Positions 32,386 to 42,180 of a DNA stretch of 64,000 nt are shown here, piece by piece. The position numbers and the translations under genes were made by a program. This DNA is from Phocoena phocoena (Eukaryota; Chordata; Mammalia; Artiodactyla; Phocoenidae): NCBI RefSeq assembly GCF_963924675.1, contig NC_089238.1, forward strand, positions 28,005,815 to 28,069,814, given 5' to 3'. Each line of letters opens with the position of its first letter. Within the stretch, counting starts at the first letter, position 1. The notes under the pieces are model-generated. The model saw only the letters and a program-made list of their open reading frames with translations. It was not told the origin of the DNA and ran no database searches.

Positions 32386-33019
32386 TAAAGGAGCACTTAT
32401 ATATCAAGAAACAATATATCAAGCAACACAAAATGATAACTCATTTTATGATCATATTAAACGAAACTTTCCAGATATTTCCACTCCTTGCTAAAAATAA
32501 TGATAATGGTAATAATAAACCAGTAATCTAGTAAGTAAAATGTTTCTCTGAGTTCTGTGAGCCACTCCAGCAAATTAATCAAATCCAAAGAGGAGATCAT
32601 GGGAACCTTTGATTTGTAGCCAGCTGGTCAGAAGCCTAGGCGACTACCTGGACTTGTGGTCTGAAGGAGGGGGGCAGTCTCATAGCACTGAGCCCTTAAC
32701 CTATAACCCAAGGAGGAGGTCACTGGGACCTACAACCTATAGCCAGTCGGCCATGCAGCACAGGTAACAACCTGGGCTTGAGATTGGCATCTGAAGTGGA
32801 GGTCAGTCTTGTGGGACTGAGCCCTGAGCCTGTGGGATCTGATGCTCTCTCCAGGTAAATAGTGTCAGAACTGGGTTGAATTGTAGGACACCCAGCTGCT
32901 GTCAGAGAATAGCTTGAATGTGTTGGGAACCCAACACCCACTGCAGTTAGAAATGGGTGTTAGACGCTTAACTGGACCGAAGGGAGACACATGGCTCAAG
33001 TTAGTTTAAACAGGTTCGC

Positions 33020-33687
33020 CTAGACAAAACTATAATTCGAAAAGATACATGCACCCCTATGTTCATAGCAGCAGTGTTTACAATAGCCAAAAATGGAAAC
33101 ACCTAAATGTCCATTGAGAGTTGAATGGATAAAGAAGATGTGGTATGTATATACAATGGAATACTACTCGATCATAAAAAAGAATGAAATAATGCCATTT
33201 GCAGGAACATGGATGGACCTAGAGATTATCATACTAAGTGAAATAAGTCAGAAAGACAAAGACAAATACCATATGATATCACTTATATGTGGAATCTAAA
33301 ATGTGACACAGATGAACATATCTACGAAAAAGAAACAGACTCACAGACATAGAGAATAGACTTGTGGTTGCCAAGGGGCAGGGGAGGTGGGGAAAGGAAG
33401 GATTGGGAGTTTGGGATTAGCAGATGCAAAGTATGATATATATAGGATGGAAAAACAATAAGGTCCTACTGTATAGCACAGGGAACTATAGTCAATATCC
33501 TGTGATTAAACCATAATGGAAAAGAATATGAAAAAATATATATATATTATACACATATATGTATATATATGTGTATAATATATATATGTATAATTGAATC
33601 CCTTTGCTATACAGCAGAAATTAATACAATATTGTAAATCAACTACACTTCAATAAAATTAAAAATAAAACCTGAAAAAAAATAATA
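33020..33687 (+). mobile_element. L1 ORF2 end and 3'UTR with poly(A)
   Basis: Starts 'actataattcgaaaagatacatgcacccctatgttcatagcagc'. Translation from 33093 shows the near-complete ORF2 C-terminal signature (KKMWYVYTMEYYSIIKKNEI, TWMDLEIIILSEISQKDKDK). Then 3'UTR to 'cacttcaataaaatt' and an A-rich tail. Possible diverged duplication taaacaggttc/aaataggttc around it. Confidence 0.9.
33538..33587. repeat. AT-rich perfect inverted repeat
   Basis: 33538-33560 pairs perfectly with 33565-33587, giving a 23-bp stem around a 4-nt loop (gtat). It contains tatacacatatat in one arm and atatatgtgtata in the other, within the L1 3'UTR. Confidence 0.95.
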
Positions 33688-34983
33688 AATAGGTTCTCTT
33701 TACATGGAATGTGAAATAGGAATTCAGAGATAACCAGTTAATTCATGTGAATGATAGAATATGACAGACACATTAAAAACTTGACATCTGGGGCAGCCGT
33801 CTCTTTTTTATATGGACTGAGAAGCAGTATGAACAGATATATAAAGAGAAGAATGAAAAAAGATGCTCAGAGAGAAGCAGAAATGAGAGTGGGGGAGATA
33901 TGCCTGGATCCCTAGCAGCTTTTCCAGTTTCTGATAGCAATTCTGTTCTGAGACTCAACTATATTCCTCCACTTGGGTTTCATAAGGCATTCACATTTTT
34001 AGCAAATTCATTTTTTTTTTGCTGGAGCGCTCTTGAGTTGGCTTATGTTACTTGAAACTCAAATAGTTTTGACAGTACCTAGATCAGAGCCCCCGCACGC
34101 TAGTGGCCAACAAGAATCATAAAGACCAAAAAGATATACAGAAGGAGATGAGAAAAATCTCAAAGGCCAATAGTGCTGAACCAAGTCCCGTATCTAAAGA
34201 CTGAACATGATTTCTAGGACCTTTTCTCCAACATGGCAAGTCAAATACTCCTCAAAGCCCTCTTTGATCAACCTGGTGCTGAAGCCTTGTGAAGCGAGAG
34301 TGTAGTGACTGAAGATATTGGTTTGATCCCCACGGATAGCCCTTGCTAGATTGTCTTCCTCCTCCAAGGAGCTTGCTTTACTCCCTCAGCCCACACAGAT
34401 GGCTTCCTCCCGGCTCTTTCAATGAATTCTTGCACGTGTATTACAACACGTAACAATAGTCTAGTGCCATCATTGCCTCTGTACAGCTCTGGCTCCCCCA
34501 GCAGATAGAGAGTTATCGCGAAGAGGATCATATCTTACTTATTTCCATTTATTCCACAGTTTTCTCACAAAATCTTGAACCGACAAGCCTTTAGATGAAT
34601 GCCTTTAAAATGCCTTTAAAATGCCTTTAAAGGGAAATTTTCATCAGTGAATGAGGTGCACACTGAGATATGGTTTCCTCAATCCCCTCTAAGCAGCATT
34701 TGAAGGAGAATAGAGTGCTTTTAATGGACGGGGCCTCAGTTTGGAGCCTGCAGCTCTCCCCACACCAGTTTGATATTTAGATACGTGTCCATTGGAACAG
34801 GGGAAGAGGGACAGGGTTGCTTCAGTCAGGGTGCAGAACCCAGGATCTCTGTTGAGTGCTGTAAATCCTGACGCTGTCTCCCCTATTTGGAACAGTCCAC
34901 ACTTAGTTTTTATTCCATCACTGTGAGATAGAGATTGTAGAACTCCTAGAAGGAGAGGCTGACCAAAAGGATTCACCTGCTCT
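33688..34983. other. Unassigned sequence
   Basis: About 1.3 kb without a recognisable gene. A small tandem repeat (34598-34630) is listed separately. Confidence 0.4.
34598..34630. repeat. 11-bp tandem repeat, 3 exact copies
   Basis: The unit aatgcctttaa occurs three times head to tail without mismatch. Confidence 0.95.
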
Positions 34984-34997
34984 TTACTCACTATCTT

Positions 34998-35040
34998 TTT
35001 CTTTATTCATTTTTATTTTTTTATTGAAGAATAGTTGATC
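34998..35040 (-). mobile_element. Ultra-short L1 tail insertion (43 bp)
   Basis: The insert reads, on the minus strand, gatcaactattcttcaata followed by an A-rich tail. It is flanked by ttactcactatctt (34984-34997) and ttacccactatctt (35041-35054), a 14-bp duplication with one difference. Only about 20 bp of the L1 end is present. Confidence 0.8.
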
Positions 35041-35054
35041 TTACCCACTATCTT

Positions 35055-35849
35055 AATAGCCAAATCATATGCACACATTCCTTTCAGCCTCAACCTGAAG
35101 GTGAATTCTTCAAGTATCTGAGTGGCTCGGAGCCTCAGGGCTAAAACCAAGTCCCCCTCCACCCCCAGGCCACTAGTGCGACAAAAGAAAAGAGTGTTCT
35201 CATTCTGGTCCTCAGTCAAGTCTATCACCGTCTTCAGAATTCAAGGGAAAGTTTATCTGCGGAGAAATACCAAGGAGCAAGCTAACCAAATTCTTAATCA
35301 AATGGGCTCTCACCAAGAGCATAGGTATTTCTCTCTTTCCCTTAGTATAAGCATGAATCTATTTTACAGGAAATAATACAGTGACCTCTGACCTATTAAA
35401 TAATGATCCTAATTTGTTAGTATTCTGTTCCTGAAAGAAGGAAAAACATCATCTCACAGTGTGTGCTAAACTTTCAGGCTTCCGCCATCATCTTCCCAGA
35501 AAATCCTCTACAACAAAACTCTCAAGCCAGCTTCCTAGAAAATTGTAGAGAAGAATCTAAACTTAGCTTTTCAAATCCTTGTGTAAAGAACAGACAGGGC
35601 CCGCAAATCATTTTCATCCTCATTAAGTCTTGCTTCGTGCTTTGTAGTAGACCTTCCAGAAGCTGGAACCTGTAAAGGTTACCCTGTGGCAAAAAGAGAC
35701 ATTATGCAATCAATGTTTGTTGGTTTCCTACTGTGTGTTCAACACTCTTCTAGCCGCTGTGGGAAGGTTAGAAGCAAATGGAAGACAAGAAGTTCAATAT
35801 TATTGATACTCCTTAAATGTTCCAGGATTTTCAGTTTATGAAGTATTTT
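35055..35849. other. Unassigned sequence
   Basis: No gene recognised. 35710-35790 ('ttggtttcctactgtgtgttcaacactcttctagccgctgtgggaaggtt') may be a worn L2 tail, minus strand. Confidence 0.4.
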
Positions 35850-36005
35850 TGCTTCATTAGTTCACTTACTATTACAGTTAGTATTACAACTTTTTTATGT
35901 GACAAGCAACGTAACACCTCCATTTGATACACAAGGAAACTGAGGTTTCAAATGGTTGAGATGCTTGCCCGGTGTTCACATGATGAAGACATGACGCTGT
36001 GGAGA
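35850..36005 (-). mobile_element. MIR SINE relic
   Basis: 'acacctccatttgatacacaaggaaactgaggtttcaaatggttgagatgcttgcccggtgttcacatgatg' is antisense MIR. Confidence 0.65.
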
Positions 36006-36844
36006 TGAGAGCCCCTTGTTTATTTACCTTAGTGCATTGGTCTGTCCATCCCCCCGTGCCTCCACTTAACGTACAGGGGAAGGCAAGGGGGTGAAGCAAG
36101 GCAAGGCCATGTGTGATTGAGTGTTAAACTACATGGTTCCATAGATTGCCCGAGAGGATAAGGAGGGAAAGATTGGTGTGAACCAAAGGGTTATGGGAGG
36201 CTTCAGGGAGGACATGTGTCTTGGGTGGGACCATCAAGAAGAAAGACAACATTCCCATGAAAGGAATGGAGCCTGTGAGTAGAAGAAGATTCCTCAAGGA
36301 GACTGGTAGATCCCCAGAGTGTGAGACTTAGAAGAAAACAAAACTGAAAAATGCTAAAGCCCATTTTTTGGGAGAATAAATATGTTTTTATTTTTGTTAT
36401 TAGAATAGAAATTGATCTCAAATCTATCCCCGTACTTGATTTCTAGCTTCAATTATGCATGTAACTTAATGGGCTAAGATCATATTTCATCATAAGCAAA
36501 CAATATAAGGCCAGTGAAGACCATAACTTCATTTTACATATATGCCAACTGAGATCTAGCCTGTCCAATTGGTTCCCAAGATTTTCTAGCTCTTTCCATC
36601 AAAATATCTTAATGAAATCTGGATGTTTAAAAAAATATGGATTTTTTTTTGACCTCTTCAGATTTTTGGAAGAATGTTTTCACTTTTAATTTGCATGTTA
36701 GTTCCCATGCAGTTAAGCCTTTGTCCTCTTCAACAAGAAACTATGATGTAACTCTCTGTAACAGAGAGTTTGGAGTTGAAAACTGTGAAGCCCATTTTTT
36801 GAAAAAAAAGTCCAAGAAAACTGAGCAGAGACAGTAGAAAAATG
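36006..36844. other. Unassigned sequence
   Basis: About 840 bp with no recognised gene or repeat. Confidence 0.4.
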
Positions 36845-37680
36845 TCATTCTTCATTCTTTGCCAAATCAGAAGGGCAGGAGAGAGAGAGCCTGAGAGCCA
36901 GAAGAGAGGTCTGAAATTCATCCAAGTAAATGAGAAGCAGTGAAACAAAGGGGCTTGCTTGCTCTATACGAAGAACAGCCAGGCCCTCTTGCAGGCTTCT
37001 TCCAGAGCTCCAGTCTCTGAGAGGAGAGACCCTCCGAATGCAGAGCTTGGCAGGTCTTCCAGAACTCCATCCTCCAGGATGTAGATAATGCACAACTTCC
37101 ACCAGCTCTGCCTTCACTTTCACGCAGACTTTGCTGTGTGGAGATGCCGAGAGGACGGGCAGTGATGGCTGAGAGATGAGTTGATCTTTGGCACTGGAGA
37201 GAGAATTCTAGCACGCTCTTTTTCTCCTCTCCTGAATTTCCATTCTGGCCAAGTTAGCTCTCCCAGCAACATGCTGAACTCTCCAGGCCAAGGTGAAATT
37301 TGAGAGCCTGGGCCTTTCATTGGGTTGGTGGAGGAACCATCCATTGGGTTGGTGGAGTAACCATCCACTGGGTTGGTGGAGGAACCATCCTGCAAGTCTC
37401 CTCTCTGCTCTGTATGTTCTAGAGCAAATATCCATTGAACCAATGGAGCAGTCGACTTGACCTTGAGGCAGAAGGGTTTGGACCACCTCACGTGGAGCCG
37501 CCCAGCTGGAAGAACCCATTTCTGTAGTCAGAGTGGCAAAGAAAAGTCAAGGCCAGCAAAGCAGGCAAACGTAGGGCATGCTTTTCCCTGCCTGCCCCAC
37601 CTGACCCACTTCTCCACGATCCAACTGTTTCAGCCACCTCAGGCCCGGTCCCAGCTGCCAGGTTCTAACTGAGGCAGCTC
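36845..37680. other. Unrecognised block with an internal 24-bp repeat
   Basis: A GC-balanced block unlike its AT-rich neighbours. On the minus strand a 123-codon open frame (37120-37491) crosses a 24-bp tandem repeat. I see no signal peptide, membrane segment or family motif. It could be an unknown ancient LTR/ERV or L1 5' region. I would not call a gene. Confidence 0.3.
37318..37389. repeat. 24-bp tandem repeat, 3 copies
   Basis: cattgggttggtggaggaaccatc is repeated three times (37318-37341, 37342-37365, 37366-37389) with one difference each in copies 2 and 3. The unit is eight codons, so the minus-strand frame stays open and would read STNPVDGY, STNPMDGS, STNPMKGP. Confidence 0.95.
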
Positions 37681-38569
37681 CTCAAATTGCCAGGAGATTG
37701 CTCTCCAAACTGTCACCCCCTGATCAGAAATGAAGGAGTCATGGAAAGTAACTGACAGCACCTGAGAGATCTCTCATCGGAATTAAATCAGGATCTTTAA
37801 ATATTTATAAAGTTCTGGTTTCTAAAATAGCCAGCCCTTGCCTTGCACACAGGCTGTTGAAATATGGGCTTACTGCATTCTAAACTGGATACTTGTCTGA
37901 AGAGTCATATATTTTGTTTGTGTGTGAGAGCGTATGTAACAGTGTGTATGATTGTGTGTGAGAGGGAGTGTCTGTGTGTGTTGAAAAACTTACTGCATTA
38001 TGTTAAATATCCCAAGGGCTCCGTATAGAACATGACCAGAATGAATATAGGACAAGAATAACTTCTATCTCATTAGATGGTCTGAGTTTTGAAATCTACT
38101 CTGAAAGTGTGGTAAAGTGTGCAGTGTTGTAGATTAATGCACTGAATACATTTCTACAGTTCTTGATGTGTTTCATAAAAGGTCCATTTCAGAAGTGTGC
38201 TGTATTATAGGTGAACACTCTCAGTAAATAATCTTGTTACAGAAACCTAAGCAATTTTTACAAGGCGTATTTCTGGCTGACTGAACAATTTGTTCTCCAG
38301 ATGTCACATTGTATTTTTCCAATATAAAATGAAACAGCTTTTTTTTTTCTCTTTTAAGGCCGACTGGGCTGCTTTGTCTGAGTCTAGAACAAAGGATCTC
38401 TCCTTAAGGAGGCTGATGCAGTGTTAAAGCCCATTGCTTTAAAATTAACACCACACCTGGGAAGAGCAGGCAGCGCCATCGCTGGCTTTATTTTCAGGAA
38501 TGGTACTTGACAATCAAGGAAGACATTCTCCTGGGTCATCCAGTCAGAGAAAACTCTCTGGGCTTCTTG
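37681..38569. other. Unassigned sequence with degenerate TG patch
   Basis: No gene recognised. 37916-37981 is an imperfect TG-rich patch. Confidence 0.4.
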
Positions 38570-38790
38570 AAAAGCCAGAGAGAGTGAGAAAAAGAGGGTG
38601 AAGAGAGTGAACAGGAGAGGGGAGGAGAAGAGGAGACAATGGGGGTTGGAAGGGGATGGGAGAGGAAAGAAGAAAGAAGAGAAGGAGGAAGGGAAGAAGG
38701 AGAAATAGGAAGCAAAGGTAGAATGATGAAAGGAGATGGAGGAGCAGGTCACAAAAGAAGACAAGACAAAACAAAGGCGAGAGTGAAGAC
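38570..38790. repeat. Purine-rich tract
   Basis: About 220 bp almost only of A and G on the plus strand, with imperfect gaagga/gagaag units. The long minus-strand open frames (131 and 173 codons, rich in S, F, L, P) result from this composition. Confidence 0.85.
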
Positions 38791-39324
38791 AAACAGTGAA
38801 ATAGATCGATGGCTGGAAGAGATGGGAAATTTCGGAGAAATATGCAAATTCTGTTGCCACCAAAGGCAGCATTTGCTGAGTTTTTTTGCAGAGCGTTAAG
38901 CCCATGTAATAGTCTATGAAAAAGAAATCCCATTATCAAACAACTTTGGAAAACAGTGAATTCTGTATCACCCTCTTCCCTAGGAGACTCACAATGTACC
39001 TCAGCATATTAAAAACTCTGAGAAGTCTTGCTGGAAAGAATCCTGTTTAACTTCATTTAACCCAGTGTTTCCAAACATATTTGAAGTCCAAGTCTCTTTT
39101 TTTTTCCACAAAACACCTATGATCATGTGGTTTGGACACATTCTTCCAAAGTTTCTGGCACATCTATCATAGGTTGTGTCTAGAAAGGTTGGATGGTCTT
39201 ACACCCTCCACACCATTGATACCAACAGCTTATGTAAACCAAAAGCTCTATAGCTACATGACACTAACTCTGGGCAAGCCCTGGGAAAGTTATTTCTTAA
39301 CATGGCATTTAATGCTGACAAAGT
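38791..39324. other. Unassigned sequence
   Basis: No gene recognised. 39062-39125 ('cagtgtttccaaacatatttgaagtccaag..ccacaaaacacctatgatcatg') resembles an old MER-type repeat. Confidence 0.35.
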
Positions 39325-39725
39325 GTATTAGTCAGCCTTGGCCAGGTACAGCTACAATAACAAACAACCCCCAACATTTCAGTGGCTTTCAAAGGTTTAT
39401 TTCTCACTCACTCTATATGTTGCTACAGCAAAGCTGAGGCTTAACACTTCTGCTCTATGTGTCTTCCAAACCAGATATCTAGGACTCATAGCAGAAGGAA
39501 AAGAAGCACCATGACTGAATCATGCAGTGTCTTTGAAAGCTTCTGCCTAAAGTACCGTACATCACATTCCATTGGCCAAAACAAGTAACCTGACCAAGTC
39601 TGAAGTCAAGGGGGAAGGAAGTACACGTCTCTCACAGGGAAGCACTGCAAGTTGGCAATGCATGAGGAAACTATAAACCTCTTACAGGGAGGGAGTGAAT
39701 GAATGAGAACAATAACACAAGCTAC
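39325..39725 (-). mobile_element. Ancient MER/LTR-like repeat, family unsure
   Basis: 'gtattagtcagccttggccaggtacagctacaataac', 'cagtggctttcaaaggtttatttctcactc' and 'cattccattggccaaaacaagtaacctgaccaagtctgaagtcaaggggg' are phrases of a widespread mammalian repeat. The antisense orientation is assumed from the 'tttattt' near its left end. Confidence 0.5.
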
Positions 39726-40645
39726 CACATAGAGGTTAGAGGGAAAATGATGGCTTATTGGCATGTCTTTGGGGGGCTCTTTATGTTAGGTTCAGCCACC
39801 TCATCATCCCAGAAGGTGAAAAAAAATAGACAAAGGCTGGGAATGAAGCTGGTTCCAAGGTAGTTGTGTTAGGATATTAATCAATACAGCTGGGTCCCGC
39901 TTTAAGAATATTTAATGTATGAAAAGTTGCAGGTATATTCAGGTTGAAGTGTTCACAGAGAACAAGAAATCTTTGCTTAGCAAAAGATTTCTCAACAAAC
40001 GTCCACTGAACAGAGCTGTATTTAATTCAATGGACTAGATTGAACCACATGAAATTGTCATTTTTTAAAAAAAGTTACCTAATAGCAATTTCATATGGTT
40101 TGACCTAATACAAAAATTCCATTTATATGTATATTATCAGAAACCATCATAAAAGATGATCAAAAGGTTTCATTTTGGGTGCTATTATGACTAACTTGGA
40201 GTGTTAAGAAGGATTCTGAAGTGGCATCTAATCTCAGCAAGAAAGAGCACCATGATCAACAAGTGCTACCTGCCATGGGATCTGGGCACTTGTGGTATAT
40301 ATTTGTTATCCTTAGTCTCCTGCAGTGGAGTATGGGGTACCTCATTCCTTACAAGCCTTCATCAGCAATCCCTGAAACTAGGATAAGTGTCAGCCACCTC
40401 TCAAAACTCAAAGTATTTCTGCTAGAATGCAAGCAGCATCTTATTGATGGAGACACCATGGACCAACTCAAAATTTCCCCTCCTTTGGGAAGAAAACCCT
40501 CTATTTCTGGGAATTAGAGAAAACCCTACAAAAATTATCCTATGGCATAGGCTAGGCTTGAGGCAGAAAGAGGTACCCTGGTGACAGCCATCTCTGTGGA
40601 GTTTCCCACTTAAGCTGTCTTCTACAGAAAACAGGCTTGTTTCTG
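39726..40645. other. Unassigned sequence
   Basis: About 920 bp with no recognised gene or repeat. Confidence 0.4.
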
Positions 40646-40925
40646 CAAATGGAATAGAGCCTTTGCACTGGTTATTCCTTCTGCTAGAATGTTCTTCCCC
40701 TAGATAGCCACATCTCTTGCTCCCTTAATTTCTTCAGGACTCTGCTCAAATATTGTCTTTGTGGAGAGGCCTTCCCTGACAATGCTATAAACAATAGCTA
40801 CCCCTGCCACACTCAGTTCCCCAACACCCTGCTATATTTTCCTTTCCTATGACCATCTGATGTGATGAATGATATAGGTATATAGTAGACACTCAATAAC
40901 TCTTGAGTGAATGAATGAATGACTC
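40646..40925 (+). mobile_element. L2 3' end, well preserved
   Basis: 'cctttgcactggttattccttctgctagaatgttcttcccc', 'ctctgctcaaatattgtctttgtggagaggccttccctgac' and 'tatagtagacactcaataactcttgagtgaatgaatgaatg' cover the L2 3' end in order. Confidence 0.9.
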
Positions 40926-41499
40926 AGACCAATAACACCGTGGTCCAGCAGAAGAGGGACTCCTTGGAGAAACAGCCTTTCTCACATAGATTTATTGCTG
41001 AAAACTGAAAAAAAAAAAATTAAAAGAATTCTGAATAGTGATTTCAAAAATATTTAATATAGCATTGCATCTGTAGAATTAGACTAGATTGTCATAAAGG
41101 AATAATTTAAAAGTAGGAGCCATTTCAGAGGAGTGTACAATAGAATGAATACTGAAGAAAAATATCAAATGAGTGAGGTGGAAGACAAACTTGATTATTG
41201 CAGCCTGATGTCAAAGGACAATAAACCTTAGAAATGAAAAAAGGAGGGAAGGAAAGTGGGCAGGCATATGCAGGAGACCCAGTTTACAAGTCAAAAAAAA
41301 TATATCAAAGAGGAAAGAATAAGAGGAGCAGAAGCAAAAGTCAAGGAAAATGACAGTAGAAAACTTGCCTGACCTAAAGGCAAGAACAAATCTGAAAACA
41401 GAAAGGGTTTTCTGAACACCAGGCAAGTTAGAAAAATGAGTCTTTTGAAAAATTAACTTAATTTGAGGAGTTAGTTGAGTGAGTATGCCAATCACTCTG
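40926..41499. other. Unassigned A-rich sequence
   Basis: No gene recognised. The A/G-rich composition produces long pyrimidine-coded open frames on the minus strand. Confidence 0.4.
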
Positions 41500-41695
41500 T
41501 TCAGTGTTTGCAATACACCCTCTCATTGAATCCTTACAACCACAGACGAGGTGCTACTTGTATTATATGCATTTCACAGATGAGGAAACGGAGGCCTGGA
41601 GAGATCCCGTGAGCAGTCCGAGGTCACATTGACACTGTCAGGAGTCAAACCTTTCTGGCTTCCAGGCCTCATTCAATTGTCCCACCCTGTCTTTT
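41500..41695 (-). mobile_element. MIR SINE relic
   Basis: 'ccctctcattgaatccttacaaccacagacgaggtgctacttg..atttcacagatgaggaaacggaggcctggagag' is antisense MIR. Confidence 0.8.
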
Positions 41696-41956
41696 GGTGA
41701 ATGTGAAGTGCTCAGTACATACTGATGGGTAGCACGCCAAAGGCCACTTACTGGTACCTATGAGGTTAGCAACGAGTAAGATGTGCCCCCTTCCTGCAGA
41801 GAGCTCTGAGGACTTTGCCTTGATTTTCCAGAGGTGGGGATGTCTTTCACTGAGACATCCCCTCTCTCCCCCGCCATCCCCCCTCTTCCACGCTCATTGC
41901 CAGTATTGATAGGCAAAATCAGGAGGACGGTACCTGTTCCTGGAGCAAAGCACAAT

Positions 41957-42180
41957 GCAGTAGTAAAGCTCAGCGTCCAAAGCCAGACAGCCTGAGGGTC
42001 TGAATCCCAATTCTGCCACTTACTAGCTGTGTGACTTTTGCAAGTTAATTAACTTCTCTGTGCCTCAGTTTCTTTATCAGAAAAAAAAAATAGCTGCCTC
42101 ATAGAGTTCATGTAAGGAATTAATAAACGGAGACACATAAAATCTCAAGGACACAGGCACATAGGAAGTACTCAGTGGAA
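41957..42180 (+). mobile_element. MIR SINE, near full length
   Basis: 'gccagacagcctgagggtctgaatcccaattctgccacttactagctgtgtgacttttgcaagttaattaacttctctgtgcctcagtttctttatcag' matches the MIR consensus closely. Confidence 0.92.

Larger units (their letters stand above)
31133..32511 (+). mobile_element. L1-mediated insertion carrying gene-like host sequence (3' transduction)
   Basis: The identical 19-bp word ataataaaccagtaatcta sits at 31114-31132 and 32512-32530, so 31133-32511 (1379 bp) arrived as one insert. It opens with a severely truncated L1 3' end (31133-31228, ending in an A-rich stretch), continues with about 1.1 kb of GC-rich, CpG-containing, gene-like DNA (31229-32385), then about 125 bp of AT-rich DNA ending ctaaaaataatgataatggt. 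The order L1 tail, foreign sequence, A-rich end is what L1 3' transduction leaves. The target site (tcttttataataaa) suits the L1 endonuclease preference for TTTT/AA on the opposite strand. Confidence 0.7.
30700..32965 (+). mobile_element. Ancient ERV LTR split by an insertion
   Basis: Left part 30700-31132 ('ttatgttaatgaggtgactgttggaccatacc', 'gagcttccaggtggatgg', 'ggctgttcctgagttatattcttttataataaaccagtaatcta'). Right part 32512-32965 resumes with the same 19 bp and continues 'gtaagtaaaatgtttctctgagttctgtgagccactccagc', 'gtcttgtgggactgagccctgagcctgtgggatctgatg' and 'aggacacccagctgctgtcagag'. The two parts join in consensus order as I remember it. I am unsure of the family name. The host LTR alone is about 870 bp and non-coding. 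Confidence 0.75.

Noticed and set aside
33529..33600. Hairpin as a microRNA precursor
   Set aside because: The stem is pure AT/CA repeat sequence in an L1 3'UTR with a 4-nt loop, unlike a miRNA hairpin; more likely slippage.
35013..35228. Minus-strand open frame with an apparent donor GTGG|gtaaga
   Set aside because: The donor lies in the duplicated target sequence of the 43-bp L1 insertion, and no acceptor fits the frame.
38384..38939. Minus-strand open frames of 131-173 codons, rich in S, F, L and P
   Set aside because: Produced by the purine tract at 38570-38790; no family motif.
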